Source of the DNA: Roseburia porci
Lineage (GTDB): Bacteria; Bacillota; Clostridia; Lachnospirales; Lachnospiraceae
DNA: 61,456 nt
Assembly: GCF_009695765.1 (NCBI RefSeq)
Contig: NZ_VUNI01000019.1
Span: 1-61,456, forward strand
Direction of reading: 5' to 3'
A program made the translations under genes and the position numbers. Below the pieces are notes generated by a model. The model searched no databases. It was not told the DNA's origin and saw only the letters and a program-made list of their open reading frames with translations. Of this stretch, positions 19,316-27,725 are shown one piece after another; within the stretch, counting starts at the first letter, position 1; each line of letters starts with the position of its first letter.

Positions 19316-20635
19316 ATGGGAGGTATTTCTTATGTCGCTCATGTGAGCAATGGGAAAAGTGCAATTACCACGAAACGAAAACTGGAAGGAGTGGCAAAGC
19401 ACAATCTCAGGAAATATAAATCCGACGAGTACAGTGCAGAAAATATTATGCTGCTGTACGGAACGGAAAATCTGGTGAAGGATGTCAAAAAGGTATATCA
19501 TGATGAATTCGACAGGGTGCTGAAGGAATACAATGACAAACAGACCAGAAAAGACAGAAAGATTTCAGATTATTATGAATATGTATCCGAGAAATCGCAG
19601 GATATGGCAGTGGAGATTATCTTTCAGGTGGGAGACATGAAGTATTGGCAGGAACATGGGGACAACAAGGTTTTTATGAAACGAATCTTCAAATTATTGT
19701 TGGATGAGTTACAGGTCAGGATGCCGGATTTTAAGGTGGCAAATGCAGTCATCCATTTTGATGAAGAAAGTCCACATATGCATGTGGTCGGTGTGCCTGT
19801 TGCGGAGGGGTTTAAGAAGAGTCTGCGTAAACAGGTGTCAAAACGCTCTGTGTTTACACCATATACGCTGTCAAAGGTTCTTCAGGGAGATTTGCGTGAA
19901 TTTATTAATCAGAAAGTATCGATTGTTTTCGGAGAACAGATAAGAGAGAAATCGAAAGGTAGAAATCACGATCTGACTGTTGCAGAGTACAAGGTTGCAA
20001 AGGAAACGGAGAAATTGGAACTTCTGGGAGATGATATTGACAGGAATGAAAAGAGTCTTGCCGATATAAAGAGTTCGATAGAGCTTCAGAGTGCAATCCT
20101 TGATTATACGAAGGATGAGTTGGAGGAAAAACAGCATCAGGCAGACAGGACGGTAAAGGTTCTGGAACAGATGAAGCGGTTTGTTGGAATGTTTCATCTG
20201 CTTGCACCCACTATAGAAGAATATGCAACTGCAGTGGAAAGGGACGGCAGACTTGATGCAGGTAACAGTTTCAGGGGAATACTTTATGAACTTGGGAAGC
20301 TGTTAGAGAGGTTTAAGGAACTGGTAAAGGAAGGATTGTGTTGGTTCCCGAGACTGATGAGATGGAAAACTTCCGTTGGTGAGGTTGCACCTGTATTTCG
20401 GGATATGGATAACGGGTACAGCTATTCCATATGTGGATATATGAATGTGGAAACGAAGGTGCAGTATTCAAAGGAAGCATTACAGTGTGAGATAAGTGCA
20501 GAAATGCGTGTAGGAACCATGGAAACGCTGGATGCCAATATAGAGGCTATGGAAAGAGATTTGGCTGAGATATTGAGGCTTAGCGGAGAACAGGAAAGGC
20601 TGTGGAAAGCGTATGAGGATTGGAAGGGGAGGTAG
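19316..20635 (+). CDS. mobV: MOBV (Pre/Mob) family relaxase
   Basis: The 439-residue protein has the MOBV signature: an N-terminal GGISYVAHVSNGK start and the metal-binding motif AVIHFDEESPHMHVVGVPV near residue 141 (HxDExxPHxH). It nicks oriT and leads the strand into a recipient with help from another element's pore. Residues ~225-300 form a coiled coil. AAGGAGG precedes the ATG. The oriT candidate ends about 40-60 bp upstream, the usual position. The gene ends at a strong terminator. Confidence 0.92.
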   Translation: MGGISYVAHVSNGKSAITTKRKLEGVAKHNLRKYKSDEYSAENIMLLYGTENLVKDVKKVYHDEFDRVLKEYNDKQTRKDRKISDYYEYVSEKSQDMAVEIIFQVGDMKYWQEHGDNKVFMKRIFKLLLDELQVRMPDFKVANAVIHFDEESPHMHVVGVPVAEGFKKSLRKQVSKRSVFTPYTLSKVLQGDLREFINQKVSIVFGEQIREKSKGRNHDLTVAEYKVAKETEKLELLGDDIDRNEKSLADIKSSIELQSAILDYTKDELEEKQHQADRTVKVLEQMKRFVGMFHLLAPTIEEYATAVERDGRLDAGNSFRGILYELGKLLERFKELVKEGLCWFPRLMRWKTSVGEVAPVFRDMDNGYSYSICGYMNVETKVQYSKEALQCEISAEMRVGTMETLDANIEAMERDLAEILRLSGEQERLWKAYEDWKGR

Positions 20636-20646
20636 ATAGGAGACGT

Positions 20647-20688
20647 GGGGATGAGAAACTCTGCTTATCGGAGAACTCATCCCCTTTT
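20647..20688 (+). terminator. intrinsic terminator after the relaxase gene
   Basis: GGGGATGAG (20647-20655) and CTCATCCCC (20676-20684) form a perfect stem, followed by TTTT. Confidence 0.75.
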
Positions 20689-20809
20689 AGACGACTTTTA
20701 TACGGCATTGATTCAGCCAGGAGTCTGCTCGAAACGGGCTCAAAATGGATTTTGGTTAGCCAAACTAATAATAAAGTGTGAGAACTCATAAATAATTATC
20801 AAAAAATAC

Positions 20810-20860
20810 TTGCCTTATTGATTATGATATGATAATATATAAAACGAACATATGTTTTAT
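20810..20860 (+). promoter_or_regulatory. promoter and palindromic operator before the second XRE gene
   Basis: TTGCCT (20810-20815) and TAATAT (20833-20838) are 17 bp apart. Directly downstream ATAAAAC (20839-20845) and GTTTTAT (20854-20860) form a perfect palindrome with an 8-bp spacer, placed where a controller protein would regulate transcription start. Confidence 0.6.
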
Positions 20861-20873
20861 TTCGGAGGGCGCA

Positions 20874-21086
20874 ATGAAGATTAGTTATAAGAAATTATGG
20901 AAACTGTTGATAGACAGAGATATGATGAAAAAAGATCTTGCCGAAAAGGCAGGAATAAGCAATGCATCCATTGCTAAACTTGGACGAAATGAGAATGTCA
21001 ATACGGATATTCTGCTTAAGATATGTGTCGCACTTGAATGTGATGTGGCAGATATTCTGGAAATTGTTCCTGACGAATCGGAGTGA
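20874..21086 (+). CDS. XRE-family regulator of the second restriction-modification set
   Basis: The 70-residue protein is one Cro/C1 helix-turn-helix domain (YKKLWKLLIDRDMMKKDLAE, then KAGISNASIAKLGRNENVNT). The ATG at 20874 is chosen for its GGAGGG; upstream in-frame codons fall on the operator. It overlaps the Vsr gene by 4 bp. The position suggests a controller role. Confidence 0.8.
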   Translation: MKISYKKLWKLLIDRDMMKKDLAEKAGISNASIAKLGRNENVNTDILLKICVALECDVADILEIVPDESE

Positions 21087-21556
21087 GTGAAGTGGACAGA
21101 CTTACTAAAGAACAACGTCATAAAAATATGAAGAATATTAAGTCGAAGGATACCTCCATAGAGTTGAAGCTTCGAAAGGAATTATGGAAACGTGGATACC
21201 GGTATAGAAAGAATTATGCAGGATTGCCCGGTAAGCCGGATATTGTACTTACTAAATATAAAATAGTCATTTTCTGTGACAGTGAATTCTTTCACGGAAA
21301 AGACTGGGAAGTGCTGAAACCACAATTGGAAAAAGGAAAAAACGCAGAGTTTTGGATTGACAAGATATCAAAAAATCAACAGCGCGATGATGATATAAAC
21401 AAGCAGCTTCAGTTTTTGGGATGGACCGTTATACGCTTCTGGGGAAAGGATATTATGAAGAACTCGGAAGAGTGTGTACGGGTAATAGAAGAAGCTATAT
21501 TTGAACAGAAATATGATGATTACGATATTGAAACAGAGGAGATTTCGCATGTATAA
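21083..21556 (+). CDS. vsr: Vsr-type very short patch repair endonuclease
   Basis: The 157-residue protein carries the Vsr pattern: NMKNIKSKDTSIELKLRKEL, then GKPDIVLTKYKIVIFCDSEFFHGKDW, and TVIRFWGKDI. Vsr enzymes nick at T:G mismatches formed when 5-methylcytosine deaminates, so the adjacent C5 methyltransferase explains its presence. The usual CFWHGC segment reads SEFFHGKDW here, so the zinc cysteines are not in their usual place. The GTG start overlaps the XRE stop; GTG at 21092 is an alternative. It overlaps the next gene by 8 bp. Confidence 0.85.
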   Translation: MSEVDRLTKEQRHKNMKNIKSKDTSIELKLRKELWKRGYRYRKNYAGLPGKPDIVLTKYKIVIFCDSEFFHGKDWEVLKPQLEKGKNAEFWIDKISKNQQRDDDINKQLQFLGWTVIRFWGKDIMKNSEECVRVIEEAIFEQKYDDYDIETEEISHV

Positions 21557-22550
21557 ATCAATAGACTTATTTGCCGGTATAGGTGGAATTAGAAAAGGTT
21601 TTGACAGAGCGTTTGGAAAGAAGATTAAGACGGTGTTTGTAAGCGAATGGGATGAATTTGCACAGAAGACTTACAAAATGAATTACCATGATAAATTTGA
21701 TATTGCTGGTGACATTACTCAAATAGATGAAAAAGAAATTCCCAAATTTGATATCTGTCTTGCTGGATTCCCTTGTCAGGCATTTTCGCTTGCTGGAAAG
21801 CGTATGGGCTTTGATGATGATTACAAGGGCTTATGTAGAGGAACCTTGTTCCAGGATGTTGTAAGGATATGTGATTTTCATAAACCTAAAGTAATTTTTT
21901 GTGAAAATGTAAAGGGTCTTACCATCCATGACAGGGGAAGGACTTTTATGGTTATCAAGAAAGCTTTTGAACAAATAGGTTACACCGTGTATGACAAGGT
22001 ACTGAATAGTAAGGATTTTGGTGTTCCTCAGAATAGAGAACGTATATACATTGTCGCATTCCGAAATGATATCGACAGTAGCGGGTTTAAGTTTCCTGAA
22101 CCTACAAATCCGGATACCTGTATCAGGGACATTATGGAAGAGAATGAGGTTAGTGTGAAGTATTATCTTTCAACGGTATATATTGATACCTTAAAAAAGC
22201 ATAAAGCACGTCACGAAGCGAAGGGTAACGGTTTCGGATATGAGATAAGAGATCTTGACGGTAAGGCAGGTGCGATTGTATGTGGGGGAATGGGTCGTGA
22301 AAGAAATTTGATTATTGATAAGCGACTGACCGATTTTACACCTGTTACACACATAAAGGGGGAAGTCAACAGAGAGGGAATCAGAAAGATGACACCAAGA
22401 GAGTGGGCAAGGTTGCAGGGATTCCCGGATGATTTTAAGCTTGAATTGGCAGACACACATTTGTACAAGCAGTTAGGAAACAGTGTAACGGTTAATGTTA
22501 TTGAGGCAATAGCCAAAGAGATAAGGAAGGTGTTAGAGAATGGCAAATAA
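21549..22550 (+). CDS. DNA (cytosine-5) methyltransferase, probable HpaII type
   Basis: The 333-residue enzyme has motif I SIDLFAGIGGIRKGF, the catalytic GFPCQAFSLAGKR near residue 75, motif VI CENVKG near 119, motif VIII DFGVPQNRERIYIV, and QLGNSVTV near 307. All core motifs are intact. The ATG at 21549 matches the family start; the frame is open slightly further upstream inside vsr. The next gene is an HpaII-family endonuclease, so methylation of CCGG is the simplest guess, from context only. Confidence 0.92.
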   Translation: MYKSIDLFAGIGGIRKGFDRAFGKKIKTVFVSEWDEFAQKTYKMNYHDKFDIAGDITQIDEKEIPKFDICLAGFPCQAFSLAGKRMGFDDDYKGLCRGTLFQDVVRICDFHKPKVIFCENVKGLTIHDRGRTFMVIKKAFEQIGYTVYDKVLNSKDFGVPQNRERIYIVAFRNDIDSSGFKFPEPTNPDTCIRDIMEENEVSVKYYLSTVYIDTLKKHKARHEAKGNGFGYEIRDLDGKAGAIVCGGMGRERNLIIDKRLTDFTPVTHIKGEVNREGIRKMTPREWARLQGFPDDFKLELADTHLYKQLGNSVTVNVIEAIAKEIRKVLENGK

Positions 22551-23622
22551 AGATGGAAGAATGTCGGGAAACAAGGGCGAATGGTCAGAATTATATGCAT
22601 TTATGAAGCTTCTCAGTCAGGGCAGAGTATATGCGGCAAATGAGAAGGTTGAAAAAATTGATGAAGTATATTATCCGATTCTGAAGATTATGAGAGAAGA
22701 AACAAAGGGTGAAGTTATTGATTATGTGATTCAGGATAATCAGATCAGCGTTGAAATCCAGTCTAATAAAATTATTTCTGTTGACAGAACTGAAATGGAG
22801 AACCAGGCAAATAAGCTTTTAAAAGAAATAGCCAGTCATAGCGGAAGCTTTGAATTAGAGGAAATTGCTAATTTTGCAAATGGCATAAGAGTTACAAAGA
22901 TAAAGGCTCCATCTACTGATACAACAGATATTTCCATGCAAATTGAGGACATACATACAAACTTTATTCGAAATGTGGGATTTTCCATTAAGTCAGAGGT
23001 TGGCAATCCACCTACATTACTGAATGCAGGACTTACAACAAACTTTATTTACAAAGTTTCTGGAATATCAATAGAACAGGCGGAAGAAATTAACGCAATT
23101 GAGACCAGAACCAAGATTAAGGACAAAATGTCAAAAATAGCTGAGTTTGGCGGGAAAATTCAGTATTGCGGAATGAACCATGACGGATTCAAGAGAAATC
23201 TGATAATGGTAGACAGCAGTATGCCGGAAATTATTGGAAATATGTTGTTATATTTCTATACAGAGGATGTAAAGGACTGTGATAAGCTAGTAGATATGCT
23301 TGGAGACAGAGATCCTCTTGGATATGGCGATCCGATGATGTATACATATAAATTCAAAAAATTCCTGTGTTCCTGCGCATTGGGAATGAAACCGGCAAAG
23401 CCTTGGGATGGATTGGATGAAGCAAACGGTGGCTACATTATTGTGAAGGCAGACGGAGAGATACTTGCTTATCACATATACAACAGAAACTTTTTTGAGC
23501 AGTATTTGTTGGATAATACATATCTTGAAAGAGCATCTACAAGCAGGCATGAATATATGAGTTTGTACGAGGAAAATGGAGAGATGTTTATTAAGCTGAA
23601 TCTGCAGATAAGGTTTAGATAG
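22540..23622 (+). CDS. HpaII-family type II restriction endonuclease
   Basis: The 360-residue protein matches HpaII-type endonucleases at its start (GNKGEWSELYAFMKLLSQGR, then VYAANEKVEKIDEVYYPILK) and in the conserved middle part (GFSIKSEVGNPPTLLNAGLTTNF near residues 146-168), which should hold the PD-(D/E)xK-like active site. It overlaps its methyltransferase by 11 bp. HpaII cuts CCGG; specificity here is inferred. Confidence 0.82.
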   Translation: MANKDGRMSGNKGEWSELYAFMKLLSQGRVYAANEKVEKIDEVYYPILKIMREETKGEVIDYVIQDNQISVEIQSNKIISVDRTEMENQANKLLKEIASHSGSFELEEIANFANGIRVTKIKAPSTDTTDISMQIEDIHTNFIRNVGFSIKSEVGNPPTLLNAGLTTNFIYKVSGISIEQAEEINAIETRTKIKDKMSKIAEFGGKIQYCGMNHDGFKRNLIMVDSSMPEIIGNMLLYFYTEDVKDCDKLVDMLGDRDPLGYGDPMMYTYKFKKFLCSCALGMKPAKPWDGLDEANGGYIIVKADGEILAYHIYNRNFFEQYLLDNTYLERASTSRHEYMSLYEENGEMFIKLNLQIRFR

Positions 23623-23632
23623 GAGGATATAC

Positions 23633-25804
23633 ATGGGTGAAGTGACAATCGAAATAAAGAATTGTAATTGTATAAAATCAGCAGATATCAAGCTCGAAGA
23701 GGGTACTCTGAATATAAAGTATGGTTCTAATGGAACTGGGAAATCTACAATAAGCAAAGCAGTTTTTCTGAAGACACATGGAAGTGAGGAAGAACTTCAG
23801 ACATTATTACCTTATGGCGCAGATAAAGGTCAAAAATGTGAAGTGGATGGGATTTCTTTCAATAAAGTTATGGTATTTGATGAAAGCTATGTTAACTCAT
23901 ATTTATTCAAAGAGAAAAGTTTTTTGGAGAACTCATTTCGAGTATTTTTAAGGTCAGAAGAATGTGATAGGTTGGCAAATGAAATTACAAATTTATTGGC
24001 TGAGTTACAGGGTATATTTCATGAAAATGAAGCTATACAGAACGTTAGATCGTTTTTACCTAAGTATGCAGAAGCGGTTAAATACAGTGATGGTGAAATA
24101 TCAAAAAAAGGTGGAGTAGGTGAATTTTTAAAAGGGAATGGAGCTGGGTTTGATAAGTATGATGAACTGAAGGTGTACAAGCCGTTTTATGACCGAGATT
24201 TAGCAAGTGTCTCAAAATGGGCGAAATGGAGAAATGATGGAATCAAGCAGATGAATGGTGAGACTTGTCCATTTTGTGCTGATGAATTGAAGGAAGAAAT
24301 AGAAAAGCAAAATAAGGTGATATCCAAGGTGTTTAAAAATTCTGCTCTTTCAACAGCAAATGCCGTTCTTGAATATTTGCGTGAGGCTGTGGAAAAAAAT
24401 TATATTAAAGCTGATGCGCTTTCTGCACTTCAAGAATACATTAGTAGTACTGGAAAAGAAGATTCTTTGGAATCAGAGTTGCAGAATCTTGCGGTAGAAA
24501 CAGAGTATCTATATAAAAAAATAGATAAGATATGTCAGTTTAGACCTATGAATGTGACCCATGAGGAATTAGAGAATATTGAAAAAAATCTTAATGAGAT
24601 GTATGTTGATAAACGACAAATATCCAAATTTTATTCAACAGATTTTATTTATACGATTGCAGATGAAGTTGAAGAAAAAATCAACAACTTAAAGGAAAAC
24701 ACAGGGAAGTTAAGAGGATTATTTATTCAGCATGAAAAAAAGATGGATGAACTGATTACTAAAAGGAAAGATGATATAAATCAGTTTTTCTTGCTTGCGG
24801 GTTTTCCTTACAAGTTTGAGATTAGACCAGATGGAGAAAACAAGGCAGTTTCATATTTGATTCCAATCAATACAGAAGATGTAAAAGTATCTAATCCTGA
24901 TACACATTTAAGCTGGGGAGAGAAAAATGCATTTTCACTTGTGATGTTTATGTTTGAAGCCGTAAGCGAAAATGCGGATTTGATTGTGTTAGACGATCCG
25001 ATAACTTCGTTCGATAAAGATAAAAAATTCGCTGTGATTAGAAGGTTGTTTGATAATCAGAAAGTAAGCTTCCGTGATAAGACAGTACTTATGTTGACAC
25101 ACGATATGCAACCACTTATTGATTATGTGCACAATGATTTCTTTAAAAGAATGGGACTAACTACACCAGTAAAAGCAAAATATCTCCAGAATGAAAATGG
25201 TATTATAAACGAGTTTGAAATATTTGGAGATGATTTGATAAATACTGTAGAATTAACTAAATCAATCGCAGATGATTCAAATAGAAGTATGGCGGTTCGT
25301 ATTGTAAATCTAAGAAAGTATATTGAGTTGACAAAACCTGGATTTGCAGAAAGTGATATATATGAAGTTATTTCTAATATTATTCACGGAAGAAAAGATG
25401 CAACTTTTTCAGATGGAGAAACGGCATTAAGCGAAGAAGTTAAGACTAATGGTATGAATGAAATAGAGAGTTTTTTGGGAATATCTTCATATGATGATGT
25501 TATTGAAACTGTTAGCTCAAAAAAATTGTTTGATATACTTGATTCTGCAGATATATATGAAAAAATAATCACTGTCAGATTACTGTTTGAGAGATATGAT
25601 GGTCTGCTTGCTAAGTTAAAAAAGAAATATCCAGCTGCTTGCAAGTTTGTTAATGAAACAAATCATATTGAGAATGACTATATTTTTCAGTTGGATCCAT
25701 TTAAGTTTTTTCAAATTCCGCAATTTTATCTAAGTGAAATTGAAACTTTTTTGGAAGATGAAAAAGATACGATAATAAATGGATTTGACAAAGATATTGT
25801 TTGA
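23633..25804 (+). CDS. RloC/PrrC-like AAA_13 ATPase, probable backup defence effector
   Basis: The 723-residue ABC-type ATPase has Walker A YGSNGTGKST near residue 31, a CPFC motif near 211 inside the coiled-coil region (zinc-hook-like, as in RloC), and Walker B LIVLDDPITSFD near 450 followed by MLTHDMQPL. A C-terminal ETNHIENDYIFQLDP segment near 665 is shared by many ATPases in restriction loci. RloC and PrrC cleave tRNA anticodon loops when restriction fails; I could not place the nuclease triad, so that activity is open. It starts 10 bp after the endonuclease gene behind AGGAGG and is probably co-transcribed. Confidence 0.7.
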   Translation: MGEVTIEIKNCNCIKSADIKLEEGTLNIKYGSNGTGKSTISKAVFLKTHGSEEELQTLLPYGADKGQKCEVDGISFNKVMVFDESYVNSYLFKEKSFLENSFRVFLRSEECDRLANEITNLLAELQGIFHENEAIQNVRSFLPKYAEAVKYSDGEISKKGGVGEFLKGNGAGFDKYDELKVYKPFYDRDLASVSKWAKWRNDGIKQMNGETCPFCADELKEEIEKQNKVISKVFKNSALSTANAVLEYLREAVEKNYIKADALSALQEYISSTGKEDSLESELQNLAVETEYLYKKIDKICQFRPMNVTHEELENIEKNLNEMYVDKRQISKFYSTDFIYTIADEVEEKINNLKENTGKLRGLFIQHEKKMDELITKRKDDINQFFLLAGFPYKFEIRPDGENKAVSYLIPINTEDVKVSNPDTHLSWGEKNAFSLVMFMFEAVSENADLIVLDDPITSFDKDKKFAVIRRLFDNQKVSFRDKTVLMLTHDMQPLIDYVHNDFFKRMGLTTPVKAKYLQNENGIINEFEIFGDDLINTVELTKSIADDSNRSMAVRIVNLRKYIELTKPGFAESDIYEVISNIIHGRKDATFSDGETALSEEVKTNGMNEIESFLGISSYDDVIETVSSKKLFDILDSADIYEKIITVRLLFERYDGLLAKLKKKYPAACKFVNETNHIENDYIFQLDPFKFFQIPQFYLSEIETFLEDEKDTIINGFDKDIV

Positions 25805-26000
25805 AAAGTTGGGATGAGTAATTAATGTTAGAATGGAAAAATGTAAGCTTTATGGATGCGAGAATCATAAAGGTAACAAGATATGGTTAGGAGTATATGG
25901 GTTTATATGATTTTATATATTATATGCTGCTAAAGTTTTTAAATATGCTTGGAACTATTATAGAATAGAGATGCACATGATGAAGGAGGCAAGTGAATTT

Positions 26001-26954
26001 ATGGATAATATAAAGTATCAGGTTTTTATTAGTTCAACATATTCTGATCTGTTACAAGAACGAAAGAAAGTATTGGATATTTTGCTAATGGCAGACTGTA
26101 TTCCGGCAGGAATGGAGAACTTTGTGGCAACGGATGATGAACAGTTTAATGTTATAAAAAAGGTCATAGATATGTGTGACTACTATATATTGATTTTAGG
26201 AAAGAGATATGGTTCAGTTAACGAAAAGACAGGTATAAGCTATACAGAAATGGAATATAATTATGCAATAGATAAAGGTATTCCCGTTCTTGTGTTTGCA
26301 TTAGATGATTCAGTGGAATTAGATGCTGAGAAAGTTGAAACGGATGATATAAAAAGGGGTAAACTGGCAGAATTTAAGAGCAAGGCTATGGGAAATAGAT
26401 TAGCGAGTATTTGGCGTGATCAATCAGATTTGCTTGGAAAAGTAGCAATTGCTATAATGCAGGCAAAAAGTGAGATAAAAAGACCAGGATGGCATAGAGG
26501 GAATGATGAGGAAAAGGAAAGACTAGTAAAAGAAATAGAATATCTACGTAAAGAAAATGAAGAATTGAAGAATCATACATCTGGTGCTTCGTGTGCTGTT
26601 AAAGAAGAAAAAATGAAGCAAGATTTTTATGGTAAGGAGATTATATTGAACTATACTGAGAAGGTTTTGATTTTTACTTCTAATACTAGAATAGATAAAA
26701 AGAAAATTAGAACTACAATGGACGAGTTATTTAAATTTGTTTCATTAAGACTTACAGGAATTAAAAAACTAGCTGAATTCAGGGATGCTGTGAGTGGTTT
26801 TCAACCTGGATATTATGTTGATGAACAAGATGCTTTGATAGTTAGAAATAAATTTGAGCAATTGGGCTTGATAGAAAGTTATATTGGAAAAGAAGATATT
26901 GAAATGATAAGATTGACAGATTTGGGACGAGATATTATGAATAAGCTGAATTAG
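26001..26954 (+). CDS. DUF4062 protein with coiled coil, possible TIR-like defence protein
   Basis: The 317-residue protein starts with the DUF4062 core (YQVFISSTYSDLLQERKKVL, then CDYYILILGKRYGSV and YTEMEYNYAIDKGIPVLVF), a flavodoxin-like fold related to TIR domains. A coiled coil follows near residues 165-195, then a C-terminal helical domain with no clear relative. Preferred start is ATG 26001 behind AAGGAGG; an in-frame ATG lies at 25971. DUF4062 proteins often sit in defence and signalling loci; activity is unproven. The 200 bp upstream show no other gene. Confidence 0.65.
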   Translation: MDNIKYQVFISSTYSDLLQERKKVLDILLMADCIPAGMENFVATDDEQFNVIKKVIDMCDYYILILGKRYGSVNEKTGISYTEMEYNYAIDKGIPVLVFALDDSVELDAEKVETDDIKRGKLAEFKSKAMGNRLASIWRDQSDLLGKVAIAIMQAKSEIKRPGWHRGNDEEKERLVKEIEYLRKENEELKNHTSGASCAVKEEKMKQDFYGKEIILNYTEKVLIFTSNTRIDKKKIRTTMDELFKFVSLRLTGIKKLAEFRDAVSGFQPGYYVDEQDALIVRNKFEQLGLIESYIGKEDIEMIRLTDLGRDIMNKLN

Positions 26955-27063
26955 ATAGTAATAATATTTCTTATAAGAAACGCTAAAAGGTTGTATTTTG
27001 GTGAAGTATAGAGGAGTATCATATTTCTTGTATATTTCCAGACCAGAGTCAAATGGGCACATT

Positions 27064-27206
27064 GATACCCATTCGTGATACCCGAATGATACCTGAAATT
27101 TTGAAAACTGAAAATAATAAAGAGAAATAGACGAGAAGACGCTGTTTCTGAAAGCAAAAATCGACTCAAACACAGGAAATAACTTAACCTGTAGGGAGTT
27201 TGAGTA
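27064..27206. other. right end of element 1: arm-type repeats and stem-loop
   Basis: TGATACC occurs three times (27064, 27077, 27088). A stem-loop follows: ACTCAAAC plus ACAGG on one side and CCTGT plus GTTTGAGT on the other (27163-27205), closing on the GAGTTTGAGTA word also found at 14977. The 540 bp between the DUF4062 gene and the next xis hold no gene. Confidence 0.45.
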
Positions 27207-27254
27207 GACCCGAAGTGGTTTAGAGGTAAATCCCTAGAATTCAGTATTTTCAAG

Positions 27255-27297
27255 GTCTGAGACTATGTGAAAATCGCATAGTTTCGGGCCTTTTTTT
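27255..27297 (+). terminator. intrinsic terminator at the start of element 2
   Basis: GGTCTGAGACTATG pairs with CATAGTTTCGGGCC (with G-U pairs), followed by seven T. TGATTCTAAAATGATTCTAAA repeats follow directly, like the terminator-then-repeat layout at the left end of element 1. Confidence 0.65.
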
Positions 27298-27423
27298 CGT
27301 CGTGATTCTAAAATGATTCTAAAAATCATAAAAAGGTAAATATCGCGAATCGTCCGAGAACTAATTTCTATTCTGTTTTTCATCTTATATTTTCCAAAAA
27401 AATAAAAAATTTTGGCTGGTTTT

Positions 27424-27453
27424 TAGTAATGGCACCTGAACTGAACCAAATGA
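27424..27453 (+). promoter_or_regulatory. 30-bp leader motif, copy 1 (before xis)
   Basis: TAGTAAT, then nine variable bases, then ACTGAACCAAATGA. The same words at the same 16-bp offset recur at 38201 and 41236. It ends 42 bp before the xis start. Confidence 0.6.
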
Positions 27454-27494
27454 GTTTTAGAAAGATAAAAGAACTTATTTTGGAGGTAGTAAAC

Positions 27495-27725
27495 ATGGTA
27501 GACAATACAATTTTTATTTCAGTCAAAGACATTATGAAGACACTTAGTGTTTCTGAATCAAAGGCGTATTCCGTAGTGCGTCAGCTCAATAAGGAACTTA
27601 CCGAGCAGGGATACATGGTTATTCCGGGTAAGGTAAGTAGAAAGTATTTTGAGGAGCGTTTCTATGGAGTCTGTGAACCGGGAAAGGAGGAGACACATGC
27701 CGGCAACGAAAGACAAGAAGCGTAA
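27495..27725 (+). CDS. excisionase-like HTH protein of element 2
   Basis: The 76-residue winged-helix protein (FISVKDIMKTLSVSESKAYS, then KVSRKYFEERFYG) is paralogous to the one at 15680. TGGAGG precedes the ATG at 27495. The frame is open back to 27429 through the leader motif, so a longer form is possible but less likely. It overlaps the integrase by 29 bp. Confidence 0.8.
   Translation: MVDNTIFISVKDIMKTLSVSESKAYSVVRQLNKELTEQGYMVIPGKVSRKYFEERFYGVCEPGKEETHAGNERQEA

Larger units (their letters stand above)
14977..27206. mobile_element. integrative mobilizable element 1 (about 12.2 kb)
   Basis: The 11-bp word GAGTTTGAGTA occurs at 14977-14987 and 27196-27206, outside clusters of TGATACC (two copies at 15048-15065, three at 27064-27093). 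Between them lie xis, int, a replication helicase, TnpV, oriT, a MOBV relaxase and defence cargo. The TGATACC clusters look like integrase arm sites. The exact attachment core is not certain. No conjugation pore genes are present, so transfer would need a helper. Confidence 0.55.
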
